NCBI RefSeq assembly: GCF_026627255.1
Contig: NZ_JAPNLM010000012.1
Span: 1 to 64,000 of the forward strand
Source: Streptomyces antarcticus
GTDB taxonomy: Bacteria > Actinomycetota > Actinomycetes > Streptomycetales > Streptomycetaceae
Length of the DNA: 64,000 nucleotides
Reading direction: 5' to 3'
The notes beneath the pieces are model-generated. The model was not told the origin of the DNA. It saw only the letters and a list, made by a program, of their open reading frames with translations, and searched no databases. The translations under genes and the position numbers were made by a program. Position 1 is the first letter of the stretch. Each line of letters starts with the position of its first letter. Below are positions 52,340-60,258 of this stretch, piece by piece.

Positions 52340-55278
52340 CGACGCTCAAGATCTCCGAGGGCTATACCGTCCAGTTTCCGATGGTGAAGCACGTGGTCGA
52401 GATCGGATGGACGCCCCTGACGCAGCAGGAGGCCGAGGCCAAGCGCCACGGACGCGCGAACATGCTATTCCGCGATGATCTCGAGGCGAAGCTCCTGGAG
52501 TTCAATCCGTGGCTGAGTGATGACCAGTCCCGGGCCATCGTCGACACCATCGAGGCGCTGCCGCCGACCATTGAGGGTAATCGAGATGTCCTTGCCTGGA
52601 TCCGTGGCGAGCGCCAGTGGTACGACGAGGCGGAAAGGCGCCACCGTCCAATTCGGGTCGTCGACTTCGATAACCCGGGCAGCAACTCCTTTGTCGTGAC
52701 ATGGGAATGGAAAATCGAGCCGCTGGCACGTAAGGGCAACCGTGCTGACGTCATGTTCGTGATCAACGGGCTGCCGGTGGCGGTCGTCGAGCACAAGAAC
52801 CCCAAGGACGGGGGAGCGCTCGACCGGGCAGTGAAGCAGTTGCGTCGCTACCAGCTGGAAACGCCCGAGCTGCTAGCCGCGCCTCAGCTGTTCAACGTCA
52901 CGCATCTACTCGACTACTGGTATGGAGTTACCTGGAACGTCAACCGGCGATTCATCTCCAAGTGGAAGCAGACTCCCGACGAAGAGTATCGATTCGCCGT
53001 CCAGGCTTTCTTCGAGCCGACCGATTTCCTGCGCACTCTGCAGCACTGGATCCTCTTCTACGTCGAAGACGGTGAGACGAGGAAGTCGGTGCTGCGCGAG
53101 CACCAGTGCCGGGCCATCGACAAGATTGTGGGCCGCTGCGCAGACCCCGAGAAGACCCGTGGCCTTATCTGGCACACACAGGGATCTGGCAAGACGTTCA
53201 CGCTGCTCATCGCAGCTCGTCTGGTCCTTGAGGACAAGGGTCGATTTAACAATGGCACCGTCATCCTGGTGGTCGACCGCAGTGAGTTGGAGGGTCAGCT
53301 GCGAGAGTGGGTCGACCGCTTGCTGGGGGAGATGCAGGCCAACGACATAGCTGTACGCAGGGCGAACTCCAAGTCTGAGCTTCAGGAGCTGCTCGACGCC
53401 GACTTCCGCGGCCTGATCATCTCGATGGTCCAGAAGTTCGAAGAGATCAAGAAGGACAGCTCTCCTCGCGACAACTTCTACGTTTTCATCGACGAGGCGC
53501 ACCGCTCGGTCGCCAAGGATCTGGGCAGCTACCTAATGGCGGCGCTCCCCGCGGCGACGATCATCGGATTCACCGGAACGCCAGTCGGCAGTGTTAAGGG
53601 CGGTTCTGGGTCATTCCAGATCTTCGGCACGCAGGACGAGGACGGCTACCTCGACAAGTACTCCATCCAGGAGTCGATCGAGGACGGCACGACGCTTCCC
53701 ATCCGCTACATGATGGCGCCGTCCAATATGATTATCCCGGCAGAGCAGCTCGATGAGGAGTTTTTCGCTCTAGCGGAGGGTGAGGACGTCACGGACGTCG
53801 AGGAGCTGAACCGGGTGCTCGACCGGGCGGTCGGTATCCGTGCTTTCCTCAGCGCTGACGACCGTGTCGAGCAGGTGGCCCAGTTCGTCGCGCGCCACTT
53901 CTGTGAAAACGTCGACCCGCTACACTACAAGGCCTTCCTGGTTGCCGTCGACCGCGCGACCTGTGCCAAGTACAAGGTGGCCCTTGACCGGCACCTGCCG
54001 CCGGAGTGGTCGGAAGTTGTCTACAGCAGCAACCCTTCGGACGCTGTCGATCGACCGAAGGTGGCCGAGCTGCAGCTCTCGGAGGCTCGCGAGCAGGAGG
54101 TACGCAAGGCCTTCAAGAAGCCCGCCGATCAGCCCAAAATCCTTATTGTCACCGACAAACTACTCACAGGCTACGACGCCCCAGTGCTCTACTCGATGTA
54201 CCTCGACAAACCTATGCGCGACCATGTGTTGCTCCAGGCTATTGCTCGGGTCAACCGGCCTTACGTCGACGCCGAGGGTGTTCAGAAGCGCGTCGGCCTG
54301 GTCGTTGACTTTGTCGGAGTGCTGCGCGAGCTCCAGAAGGCCTTGTGTTTCGATTCTGCCGACATCGGCGGGTCGATCGAGGACCTGGAGATCATGATGG
54401 AGGACCTCCATCTGCGGATCACCCAGGCTGCAGAGAACTACCTCCAGGTCGAAGCAAAGGACAGCCCGGACCAGCAGCTGGAGAAGGTGGTCTACGGCCG
54501 GTTCATTGATCCCGACGCTCGCAAGACGTTCTTCGAGGACTACAAGGACGTCGAGGCTCTCTGGGAGATCCTGTCGCCCTCGGCCGAGCTCCGCGACTAC
54601 ATCGCGACTTACAAGCGCCTCAGCCAGCTCTACGCCGCGGTGCGCAACGCATACTCGGAGACCGGCAGCTTCCTCGGTGACCTGGAGTACAAAACCCGCC
54701 GGCTCATAGAGAGCAGCGCGGAGCAGGAAGGGTTGGGCCGCATTGCCAAGGTCGTCACCTTCGACGTTGCCGCCCTGGAGTCGCTCAAGGGTGAGGACGG
54801 GCCCGAGGAGGGGAAGGTCTACAACCTGCTCCGGGGACTACGCAAGGAGATGGACGAGGACCCGGCTAGGGCCGTGGTGCTACGTGCTCTCAAGGAGCGA
54901 GCGGACCAAGTGATCAAGAACCTGGAAGAGCGCAAGATAACCGGCATGGCCGCTATGGACGAGATCGCGGCGCTGGTCGGCGAAAAGGAAGCAGCCCGAA
55001 AGGCGGCTCAGGACAGCGGCCTGAGCGATGTCGGCTTCGCCGTCCACTGGCAGCTCGGTCGCGATGAGGATCTCACCGAGACTGGCCTCGATACGCTGGC
55101 CGTGGCTCGGGATGTGGAGACTCTGCTTGATAAGTTCCCTAACTGGCTGGAGAACCCCGATGAGCAGCGTCGCCTCCGACTGAACCTCTACAAACCGGTG
55201 ATCAAGCTTCCCGGTGAGCAGCGTCGTACGGTGGTGGAGCAGATCATGCAGCTGCTTGAACAGACGGTAGGAAACTGA
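52336..55278 (+). CDS. hsdR: Type I restriction enzyme subunit HsdR
   Basis: ATP-driven translocase and nuclease. 980 aa. N-terminal nuclease motif NGLPVAVVEHKNP (E-x-K, about 145-157), helicase Walker A WHTQGSGKTFTLL (about 279-290), DEAH in FVFIDEAHRSV (about 384), GFTGTP and QAIARVNRPY. The C-terminal third is helical and binds HsdM. Overlaps hsdS by 4 bp and the next gene by one base (TGATG). ATA and CTA codons occur in it, more A/T-ending usage than in the core genes. Confidence 0.95.
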   Translation: MTTLKISEGYTVQFPMVKHVVEIGWTPLTQQEAEAKRHGRANMLFRDDLEAKLLEFNPWLSDDQSRAIVDTIEALPPTIEGNRDVLAWIRGERQWYDEAERRHRPIRVVDFDNPGSNSFVVTWEWKIEPLARKGNRADVMFVINGLPVAVVEHKNPKDGGALDRAVKQLRRYQLETPELLAAPQLFNVTHLLDYWYGVTWNVNRRFISKWKQTPDEEYRFAVQAFFEPTDFLRTLQHWILFYVEDGETRKSVLREHQCRAIDKIVGRCADPEKTRGLIWHTQGSGKTFTLLIAARLVLEDKGRFNNGTVILVVDRSELEGQLREWVDRLLGEMQANDIAVRRANSKSELQELLDADFRGLIISMVQKFEEIKKDSSPRDNFYVFIDEAHRSVAKDLGSYLMAALPAATIIGFTGTPVGSVKGGSGSFQIFGTQDEDGYLDKYSIQESIEDGTTLPIRYMMAPSNMIIPAEQLDEEFFALAEGEDVTDVEELNRVLDRAVGIRAFLSADDRVEQVAQFVARHFCENVDPLHYKAFLVAVDRATCAKYKVALDRHLPPEWSEVVYSSNPSDAVDRPKVAELQLSEAREQEVRKAFKKPADQPKILIVTDKLLTGYDAPVLYSMYLDKPMRDHVLLQAIARVNRPYVDAEGVQKRVGLVVDFVGVLRELQKALCFDSADIGGSIEDLEIMMEDLHLRITQAAENYLQVEAKDSPDQQLEKVVYGRFIDPDARKTFFEDYKDVEALWEILSPSAELRDYIATYKRLSQLYAAVRNAYSETGSFLGDLEYKTRRLIESSAEQEGLGRIAKVVTFDVAALESLKGEDGPEEGKVYNLLRGLRKEMDEDPARAVVLRALKERADQVIKNLEERKITGMAAMDEIAALVGEKEAARKAAQDSGLSDVGFAVHWQLGRDEDLTETGLDTLAVARDVETLLDKFPNWLENPDEQRRLRLNLYKPVIKLPGEQRRTVVEQIMQLLEQTVGN

Positions 55279-55589
55279 TGTCCTCGCTCTATCCAGACCA
55301 GCAGCTCAGGCGTCGCGCGATGGCGTGGGCGCTCCGGCTAAAGGTCAACCCGAAGCGCGTGGATATCGCCGAGATGCCTAAGAAGTGGGGCGCGTGTACT
55401 AGCGACGGCGTGGTGATCTTCGCAGACGAGCTAGCTGAGACCGATAAGGCCTTCCAGGACTACGTCATCGTTCATGAGCTGCTGCATCTGCGCTATCGCA
55501 CGCACGGCAAGCGCTTCCACGCCATGTTGTCAGCGCTCGTTCCGAACTGGCGTGAGCTGGAGCACAAGAGCCACCACGCAATCAAGTGA
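55278..55589 (+). CDS. Small YgjP-like (M48-type) zinc metallopeptidase
   Basis: 103-aa protein with VHELLHLRYRTHGKRFHAML: HELLH at 65-69 and a third His about 78, the YgjP/WLM metallopeptidase zinc site. A GACTSDG-type segment lies before it (KKWGACTSDGVVIFA), as in YgjP, though it lacks the longer N-terminal part of YgjP. Translationally coupled to hsdR, and members are recurrently seen beside type I restriction genes; its job there is unknown. Confidence 0.85.
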   Translation: MSSLYPDQQLRRRAMAWALRLKVNPKRVDIAEMPKKWGACTSDGVVIFADELAETDKAFQDYVIVHELLHLRYRTHGKRFHAMLSALVPNWRELEHKSHHAIK

Positions 55590-55941
55590 CCAGGGCATCC
55601 GCCAGCGGGCCGGCGGACGGTACCTCATACGAAGGCCAGCCGTCCGCCAGAGTCCTCACAGGATGGTGGCGGGCGTCTGCGGCTGGCGAACCTGAGTAGC
55701 TGCAGAGTGACCGGTGATGCTGGTGATGAGCGGCGCTTCCTGTGCCGGGACCTCGCCTTGAGTATTCAGCGAGGCACCTGTTTGGCGAGTGGGTCAGAGA
55801 GGAGCGGCGGTGCTCGTGCGGTCCCAGTCGGTGCCCTGGCGATAGAGCGACGCATGCTCATCCAGCAGGCGCAGGAAGCCTGGTGCGGGGGCACAAGTCC
55901 CGGTGGAGGGCCACTGCCCTGCCGGCATAGCCAGCGGAGGA
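55590..55941. other. Right-proximal non-coding DNA of element A
   Basis: About 350 bp with no strong coding gene. A minus-strand stretch reads LRLLDEHASLYRQGTDWDRT (about 55794-55870), which looks like the C-terminal piece of a protein but lacks a start and context; probably a gene remnant. No terminator hairpin was recognised apart from weak GC-rich pairing near 55600-55660. Confidence 0.45.
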
Positions 55942-56046
55942 AATGACATGAAGCTGAGACTGAACCCATCCGCGGCGGCCTGAGACAACCCGAAGAACTT
56001 CTGGTCCACGGAAGTCACCGCATGCCAATGAACCGGAGAACCTACA
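55942..56046. repeat. Right end of element A with TnsB-like sites
   Basis: Terminates AACCTACA at 56046. On the minus strand: TCTCCGGTTCATTGGCAT (56022-56039, ending 7 bp from the terminus), a weaker TCTCAGGCCGCCGCGGAT (55968-55985), and TCTCAGCTTCATGTCATT (55942-55959). Confidence 0.75.
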
Positions 56047-56050
56047 AACA

Positions 56051-56125
56051 TGTAGGGTCTCAAATTTCGTGTCGGAATCTCACGCTCGATGTCGGATGGA
56101 AGTCGGATCCGACACCAAGCTGAGA
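56051..56125. repeat. Left end of element B
   Basis: TGTAGGG, then TCTCAAATTTCGTGTCGG (56058), TCTCACGCTCGATGTCGG (56078) and an inverted TCTCAGCTTGGTGTCGGA (56108-56125). The first 21 bp (TGTAGGG through TTTCGTG) are identical to element A. Confidence 0.8.
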
Positions 56126-56440
56126 TTCGCAGGTCGCTGCCGTACCTCATTCGAGTGAAAGCGTTGCTGGTGTGCTCCCGTCGGCGTGTTGGGCGGGAGC
56201 ATCGTGCTGCCGGGGGGCAACTCCAACTCGGGAGTGGGGATGGAAGCGACGGTCAGCTTTCGTGGGCACGGTGGCGGGGTTGAAGAGTGTTCCTGGGCGT
56301 CTGTGGCAGCGGTGTCGCTGCAGACGGCTTGTCCGCCGGCAGATCACAGCCCAGCTGTCGTGATCGCCTGCTGGGGCGGATAGTCATTTGCCGCACCCGC
56401 CCCGCCGGCTCGATCATGAAGTCTCGATCGAGGAGGCTTC
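56126..56440. other. Non-coding part of element B
   Basis: About 315 bp between the left end and the small gene. It has a small hairpin GCTCCCG (56174-56180) and CGGGAGC (56194-56200). A 65-codon frame at 56186-56383 exists but has no convincing ribosome site. Presumed promoter region of the small gene; no clear -35/-10 identified. Confidence 0.45.
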
Positions 56441-56821
56441 GTGGGATTGTGTCTGTTCCCTGGGGACGGTGACCTCACCAGCCCGGACATCAGCTGGTCC
56501 TACTCGGGTTTCAAGGCCTTTCGCCAGCGCTTGGCGCAGGCTGAGGGGTTCGCACTGCCGGACATGTGGGGCTTCGGTGGGGACCGGGAATGGAGCGAGA
56601 TCTCGACGACGCTTGAGCCCCTGCTCGACCACCCCGACGATGACGGCGATCTATCCGCCGCCGACTGTGCCAGGATCCTGCCCCGGCTGGCCGAGATCAT
56701 CATGGAGTGGGAGACCGCGGAAAGTGACCCCGCTCTCACGCGGCACATCGAGGACGCCCGACAGCTCGTGGCCGTATTGAAGATCTGCGTCGACTCCAAC
56801 GTCGAACTGCTCTTTGGATGA
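56441..56821 (+). CDS. Hypothetical protein, cargo of element B
   Basis: 126 aa from GTG 56441 with AGGAGG 4 nt upstream. Acidic, soluble, with no signal or membrane segment; motifs include DGDLTSPDISWSYSGFKAFR, an internal GFGGDREW and an acidic DDDGD run. The C-terminus ends VDSNVELLFG. I do not recognise a function. Acidic size-matched proteins are often inhibitors or immunity factors, but nothing here shows that. Confidence 0.75.
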   Translation: MGLCLFPGDGDLTSPDISWSYSGFKAFRQRLAQAEGFALPDMWGFGGDREWSEISTTLEPLLDHPDDDGDLSAADCARILPRLAEIIMEWETAESDPALTRHIEDARQLVAVLKICVDSNVELLFG

Positions 56822-56870
56822 CCCTGAAGAGGGCCCGGCCGCAGGCAGGGATCAGGGAGGGCCACGAGGA

Positions 56871-56973
56871 AATGACACGGCCGTGAGACAGAGCCCTGGC
56901 CAACCCGCGTGAGACAACGCCAAGACCCGCAGGTCACAGCGTCGCGATATGACACCGAAAGCGAGAACCTACA
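56871..56973. repeat. Right end of element B
   Basis: Minus-strand repeats TCTCGCTTTCGGTGTCAT (56949-56966, ending 7 bp from the terminus), TCTCACGCGGGTTGGCCA (56897-56914) and TCTCACGGCCGTGTCATT (56871-56888), in nearly the spacing seen in element A. Confidence 0.75.
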
Positions 56974-57101
56974 ATGCGGGGCCCACCTGGGCGACGCACT
57001 ACGGATGCGCTTGGTCCGCTGGCCGAAGGAGCGGCGCATGACGACGCTCAAGACCGGTGAGGGAGACCAGCCGGTGAATTGCTGGTCACACATGTCACGT
57101 C

Positions 57102-57126
57102 ATGACACTGAACCGGAGAAACCGCA
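57102..57126. repeat. Vestigial third right end
   Basis: Minus-strand TCTCCGGTTCAGTGTCAT (57102-57119) matches element A's terminal right-end repeat at 16 of 18 positions, and the predicted terminus 7 bp beyond falls at CCGCA (57126) rather than CCTACA. The following CGATC resembles CGATG left of element A. No matching left end remains. It directly precedes the serine hydrolase gene. Confidence 0.55.
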
Positions 57127-57131
57127 CGATC

Positions 57132-58517
57132 ATGGATGAGCTCTCCGAGGACCTGGACCTTCTTCCCGCCACCCGGCGCGCGCTGAGCCACCGGATCGCC
57201 GTCGCGCAGAGCGAGGGCCGCGCCCCCTCCGTGTCGGCCGCCGTCGCGCGGGGCGGGGTGGTGGTCTGGGAGGGCTCTCGGACCTCCGTACCCGGCCATG
57301 GTCCGGACGGGAACGTCCAGTACCGGATCGGGTCCATCAGCAAGACGTTCACGGCGGTCCTCGTGATGAGGCTGCGGGACGAGGGGCTGCTGGACCTCGC
57401 CGATCCCCTGGAGAAGCACCTGCCCGGTACCAGGGCCGGTGAGGTGACGATCGCCCAGTTGCTGGCCCACACCGGCGGCTTGGCGGCGGAGACGCCCGGC
57501 GAGTGGTGGGAGCGTACGCCCGGGTCGGCGCGGCCGGAGCTGGCCGACGTCCTGGGCGAGGAGCCGTTCCGGCACGCGCCGGGGCGCCGGTTCCACTACT
57601 CGAACACGGGTTACACGCTGCTGGGTTCGCTCGTCGAGGCGCTGCGGGGGAGGCCGTGGGAGGAGGTGCTGCGGGCCGAGGTGCTGGAGCCGCTCGGACT
57701 GGACCGTACGAGTGGGGCGCCGCAGGCCCCCCACGCCGGCGGCTGGGCGGTGCACCCGTGGGCGGACGTGATGATGCCGGAGCCGCTGGAGGACCTCGGG
57801 CTGATGGCGCCGGCCGGTCAGTTGTGGTCGACCACACGGGACTTGGCACGGTTCGCCGGTTTCCTGCTGCGGGGCGACGAGCGGGTGCTCGGTGAGCGGA
57901 CCGTCCGGGAGATGCGTACGCCGGCCTCGCCCCCGGAGCCGGGCATCGCCGAGTCCGGTTACGGGCTGGGTGTGCAGCTGACGGTCGACGGCGGGCGTCG
58001 CCTGGCGGGGCACGGGGGCTCGCTGCCGGGGTTCCTCGCGGCGCTGTGGGTGAGCGAGGCGGACGACGTGGCGGCGGTGGTGCTGGCGAACTGCACGTCG
58101 GGCCTGCCGACCTCGACGGTGGCCGCGGAGCTGGTGGCGATCGTGGCGGCCGCGGAGCCGAGGTTCCCGGAACCGTGGCAGCCGTTCCGCGAGGCCGACC
58201 CGGTGGCGCTGGAGCTGTGCGGGCCCTGGTACTGGGGAACGTCGGCCCACGTGGTGCGGCTGAAGGCGGACGGGGCACTGGAGCTGGGACCGCTCGGAGC
58301 CACCGGGCGGGCCGCACGCTTCCGGGCGGAAGCGGACGGCAGCTGGACGGGGTTGTCCGGCTACTACGCCGGGGAGACGCTGCGGGCGGTGCGGCGTGAC
58401 GACGGGTCGGTCGGCCACCTCGATCTCGCGTCGTTCGTGTTCACGCGGGAGCCGTACGACGCCCAGGCCCCGGTGCCCGGCGGGGTGGACCCGCAGGGCT
58501 GGCGGGGCATCGGCTGA
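57132..58517 (+). CDS. Serine hydrolase (beta-lactamase/DD-peptidase family)
   Basis: 461 aa from ATG 57132. Class C beta-lactamase-like fold with SISK (SxxK nucleophile, about 72-75), HYSNTGY (YxN, near residue 157) and LAGHGGSLPG (HxG, about 290). No signal peptide, so probably cytoplasmic. The last 110 residues form a small extra beta-rich domain. The substrate is unknown. It begins a block of chromosomal genes immediately beyond the stacked transposon ends. Confidence 0.88.
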   Translation: MDELSEDLDLLPATRRALSHRIAVAQSEGRAPSVSAAVARGGVVVWEGSRTSVPGHGPDGNVQYRIGSISKTFTAVLVMRLRDEGLLDLADPLEKHLPGTRAGEVTIAQLLAHTGGLAAETPGEWWERTPGSARPELADVLGEEPFRHAPGRRFHYSNTGYTLLGSLVEALRGRPWEEVLRAEVLEPLGLDRTSGAPQAPHAGGWAVHPWADVMMPEPLEDLGLMAPAGQLWSTTRDLARFAGFLLRGDERVLGERTVREMRTPASPPEPGIAESGYGLGVQLTVDGGRRLAGHGGSLPGFLAALWVSEADDVAAVVLANCTSGLPTSTVAAELVAIVAAAEPRFPEPWQPFREADPVALELCGPWYWGTSAHVVRLKADGALELGPLGATGRAARFRAEADGSWTGLSGYYAGETLRAVRRDDGSVGHLDLASFVFTREPYDAQAPVPGGVDPQGWRGIG

Positions 58518-58545
58518 CGGTCCCGGCCGGGACGCGGCCCCTCGG

Positions 58546-59721
58546 TCAAGCGGCCAGTTCGCGTTCCAGGGGCGTACGGATGCGCGGGGTGATGCGGGCG
58601 TCGCCCACCCACCCGGCCAGGCGCGAGGCCTCCGCCGTGATCGCCGCCTCGGCGGCCCGGCCGGGGTCGCCCAGCAGCCGCCAGGCGATCCGGCCGTCCG
58701 ACCGCTGGGCCCAGCCGCCGACGATCTCGCCGTTCCACCAGACGGTGGGGCCGATGTTGCCGGCGTAGTCGAAGAGAGCGGGCCGGTGGGCGGGATCGAG
58801 GTGGAAGCCCCGGTCCGCCCAGCCCATGCTGCTGGGATCGAGGGCCGGCAACAGGGCCGCCCAGGGTTCCGGGGCCGGTTCGGCGCCGGTGTCGCCCGGA
58901 CTCACCAGCGCCGTCGTCCCGTCGTCGAGACGGACCCGGTCGGTGCCGGCGGCGGAGAGGGCCTTGCGGACATCGGTCAGACTCCAGCCTGTCCACCACT
59001 TGAGGTCGGCCTCGGTTGCCGGGCCGTACGCCTGGAGCCACCTTCGGGCGATCTCGGCGCGGGCCTCTGCCACGGGTACGGCGGGCCAGGGGTCGGTATG
59101 GGCCCAGCGGTACTGGCTGGAGGTCCACGATCCGCGCGGCCGGTCACGCCGGATCCTGCCGTCGGCGGCCAGCAGGCGGATGACCCGGGTGGCGACGCCG
59201 GTCTGTGCCTCGTACCGCTTGCCGCGGTCGATGGTGATCTTCTGGCGCAGGGTCGGCACGGCGGCCGACAGCTGGATTCCCGTGGAGGGGCCACCGGCAT
59301 CGAGAGCGTCGAGTGCGGCGCTCTCCGCCCCGGCCAGCCAGTCGGCGTCGAGCCCCTGGCCGTCCTCGGCCAGTTGCCTGAGGAAGGTCCGGCGCTCCTT
59401 GGCCGCGATGCCACGGGCGGTGGATGCATCGACGTGCGGGGCCAGATCGGTGGAGACCACGAAGAGCGTGTTGCGCATGCTGAGCAACCGCACGAGGCTG
59501 ACGTCCTCGTAGAGCGCCCGCTCGATGGCGTCGGGGCCGCAGTCGATCAGTCGGGCACGGGCGGAGAGGAAGACCGTCGCGGCGTCCGTGGCGTGCAGGG
59601 CGACCACGGCGTCCGCCGCCTGTACCACCGCCGAGCCCCGGGCCGAGGGCGCCAGCCGGTGGCGCCGGCCGAGCCGGTGCCGTCGCTCGGAGGTGCTGAT
59701 GAGGGGAAGGCGTGCGCTCAT
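58546..59721 (-). CDS. Winged-helix protein of the AlkZ/HTH_42 family
   Basis: 391-aa protein of the HTH_42 family; relatives include AlkZ-type DNA glycosylases that excise alkylated or crosslinked bases. VVALHATDAATVFLSARARL at the N-terminus and the WWNGEIVGGWAQRSDGRIAW segment at the C-terminus are typical. I cannot confirm the catalytic Q-x-Q/D residues, so glycosylase activity is not claimed. Confidence 0.8.
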   Translation of the reverse strand: MSARLPLISTSERRHRLGRRHRLAPSARGSAVVQAADAVVALHATDAATVFLSARARLIDCGPDAIERALYEDVSLVRLLSMRNTLFVVSTDLAPHVDASTARGIAAKERRTFLRQLAEDGQGLDADWLAGAESAALDALDAGGPSTGIQLSAAVPTLRQKITIDRGKRYEAQTGVATRVIRLLAADGRIRRDRPRGSWTSSQYRWAHTDPWPAVPVAEARAEIARRWLQAYGPATEADLKWWTGWSLTDVRKALSAAGTDRVRLDDGTTALVSPGDTGAEPAPEPWAALLPALDPSSMGWADRGFHLDPAHRPALFDYAGNIGPTVWWNGEIVGGWAQRSDGRIAWRLLGDPGRAAEAAITAEASRLAGWVGDARITPRIRTPLERELAA

Positions 59722-59779
59722 CCTCCGGATCCTAGGCCGGGCCGCCGACAGGAGGCCCGGCCCGCCGGTGTGGGGAGCT

Positions 59780-60241
59780 TCAGAGGGAGAGCTTGAACCC
59801 GACGTGCGAAGCGGTGAAACCGAGCCGTTCGTAGAAGCGGTGGGCGTCGGTCCGCGTCGCGTCCGAGGTCAGCTGCACGAGGGCGCAGCCCTCCGCCCGG
59901 GACTGTTCGACGGCCCACTCGATGAACAGGGTGCCGAGGCCGCTGCCGCGCTCGTCGGCGTGCACCCGTACGCCCTCGATGATGGATCGGGTGGCCGCCC
60001 TGCGGGAGAGGCCCCGGACGATCGTGAGCTGGAGGGTGCCCACGACGCGGTCCGCTCGAACAGCGACGACCACGTGCTGGTTCGGGTCCTCGGAGAGGTG
60101 CTTCAGGGCCGTCAGGTACGGGGTGAGGTCGTCGGGGGATTCGCGTGTGGCGCCCAGGGGGTCGTCGGCGAGCATGGCGACGACGGCGGGCAGGTCGGCC
60201 TCGGTGGCCGGGCGGATGGTCAGTTCGGAGGCATCGGTCAT
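59780..60241 (-). CDS. GNAT family N-acetyltransferase
   Basis: 153 aa. Acetyl-CoA motif RVHADERGSGLGTLFIEWAV and C-terminal AHRFYERLGFTASHVGFKL are hallmark GNAT segments, in a compact single-domain protein. The substrate is unknown. Its start is 17 bp from the end of the next GNAT gene upstream, so the two probably form an operon. Confidence 0.9.
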   Translation of the reverse strand: MTDASELTIRPATEADLPAVVAMLADDPLGATRESPDDLTPYLTALKHLSEDPNQHVVVAVRADRVVGTLQLTIVRGLSRRAATRSIIEGVRVHADERGSGLGTLFIEWAVEQSRAEGCALVQLTSDATRTDAHRFYERLGFTASHVGFKLSL

Positions 60242-60258
60242 CGTGGTGCGTTCCTCTC

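Larger units (their letters stand above)
42323..56046 (+). mobile_element. Tn7-like transposon downstream of dnaB (element A)
   Basis: A 13.7-kb element with TGTAGG at its left terminus and CCTACA at its right, each with presumptive TnsB-binding repeats. It encodes tnsA-, tnsB-, tnsC- and tniQ-like genes (42514-49119), then a cargo of type I restriction-modification genes and a metallopeptidase (49311-55589). The left edge lies 8 bp after the dnaB stop. No integrase, Cas or TnsE gene is present. I cannot find a clean 5-bp target duplication (left flank CGATG, right flank AACA then the next element). Boundaries are read directly from the ends; targeting of dnaB is inferred. Confidence 0.85.
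56051..56973 (+). mobile_element. Second Tn7-like mini-element (element B)
   Basis: 923 bp bounded by TGTAGGG at 56051 and AACCTACA at 56973, starting 4 bp after element A. Both ends carry the same ordered repeats as element A, at equal distances on the left (7, 27 and 57 bp from the terminus) and nearly equal on the right, but with GTGTCGG or GTGTCAT at the 3' part. It carries no transposase, one small gene (56441-56821), and no clean target duplication (flanks AACA and ATGC). Probably non-autonomous or a deletion remnant. Confidence 0.75.

Noticed and set aside
56186..56383. 65-codon frame inside element B
   Set aside because: No ribosome site, unusual composition, and it overlaps other short frames.
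42323..56973. Perfect 5-bp target duplications for elements A and B
   Set aside because: The flanks (CGATG, AACA, ATGC) do not match each other; only the outermost CGATG/CGATC pair is close.
42323..57131. CRISPR-associated (Cas-guided) transposon
   Set aside because: No repeat-spacer array and no cas genes; the large TniQ fits protein-guided targeting instead.
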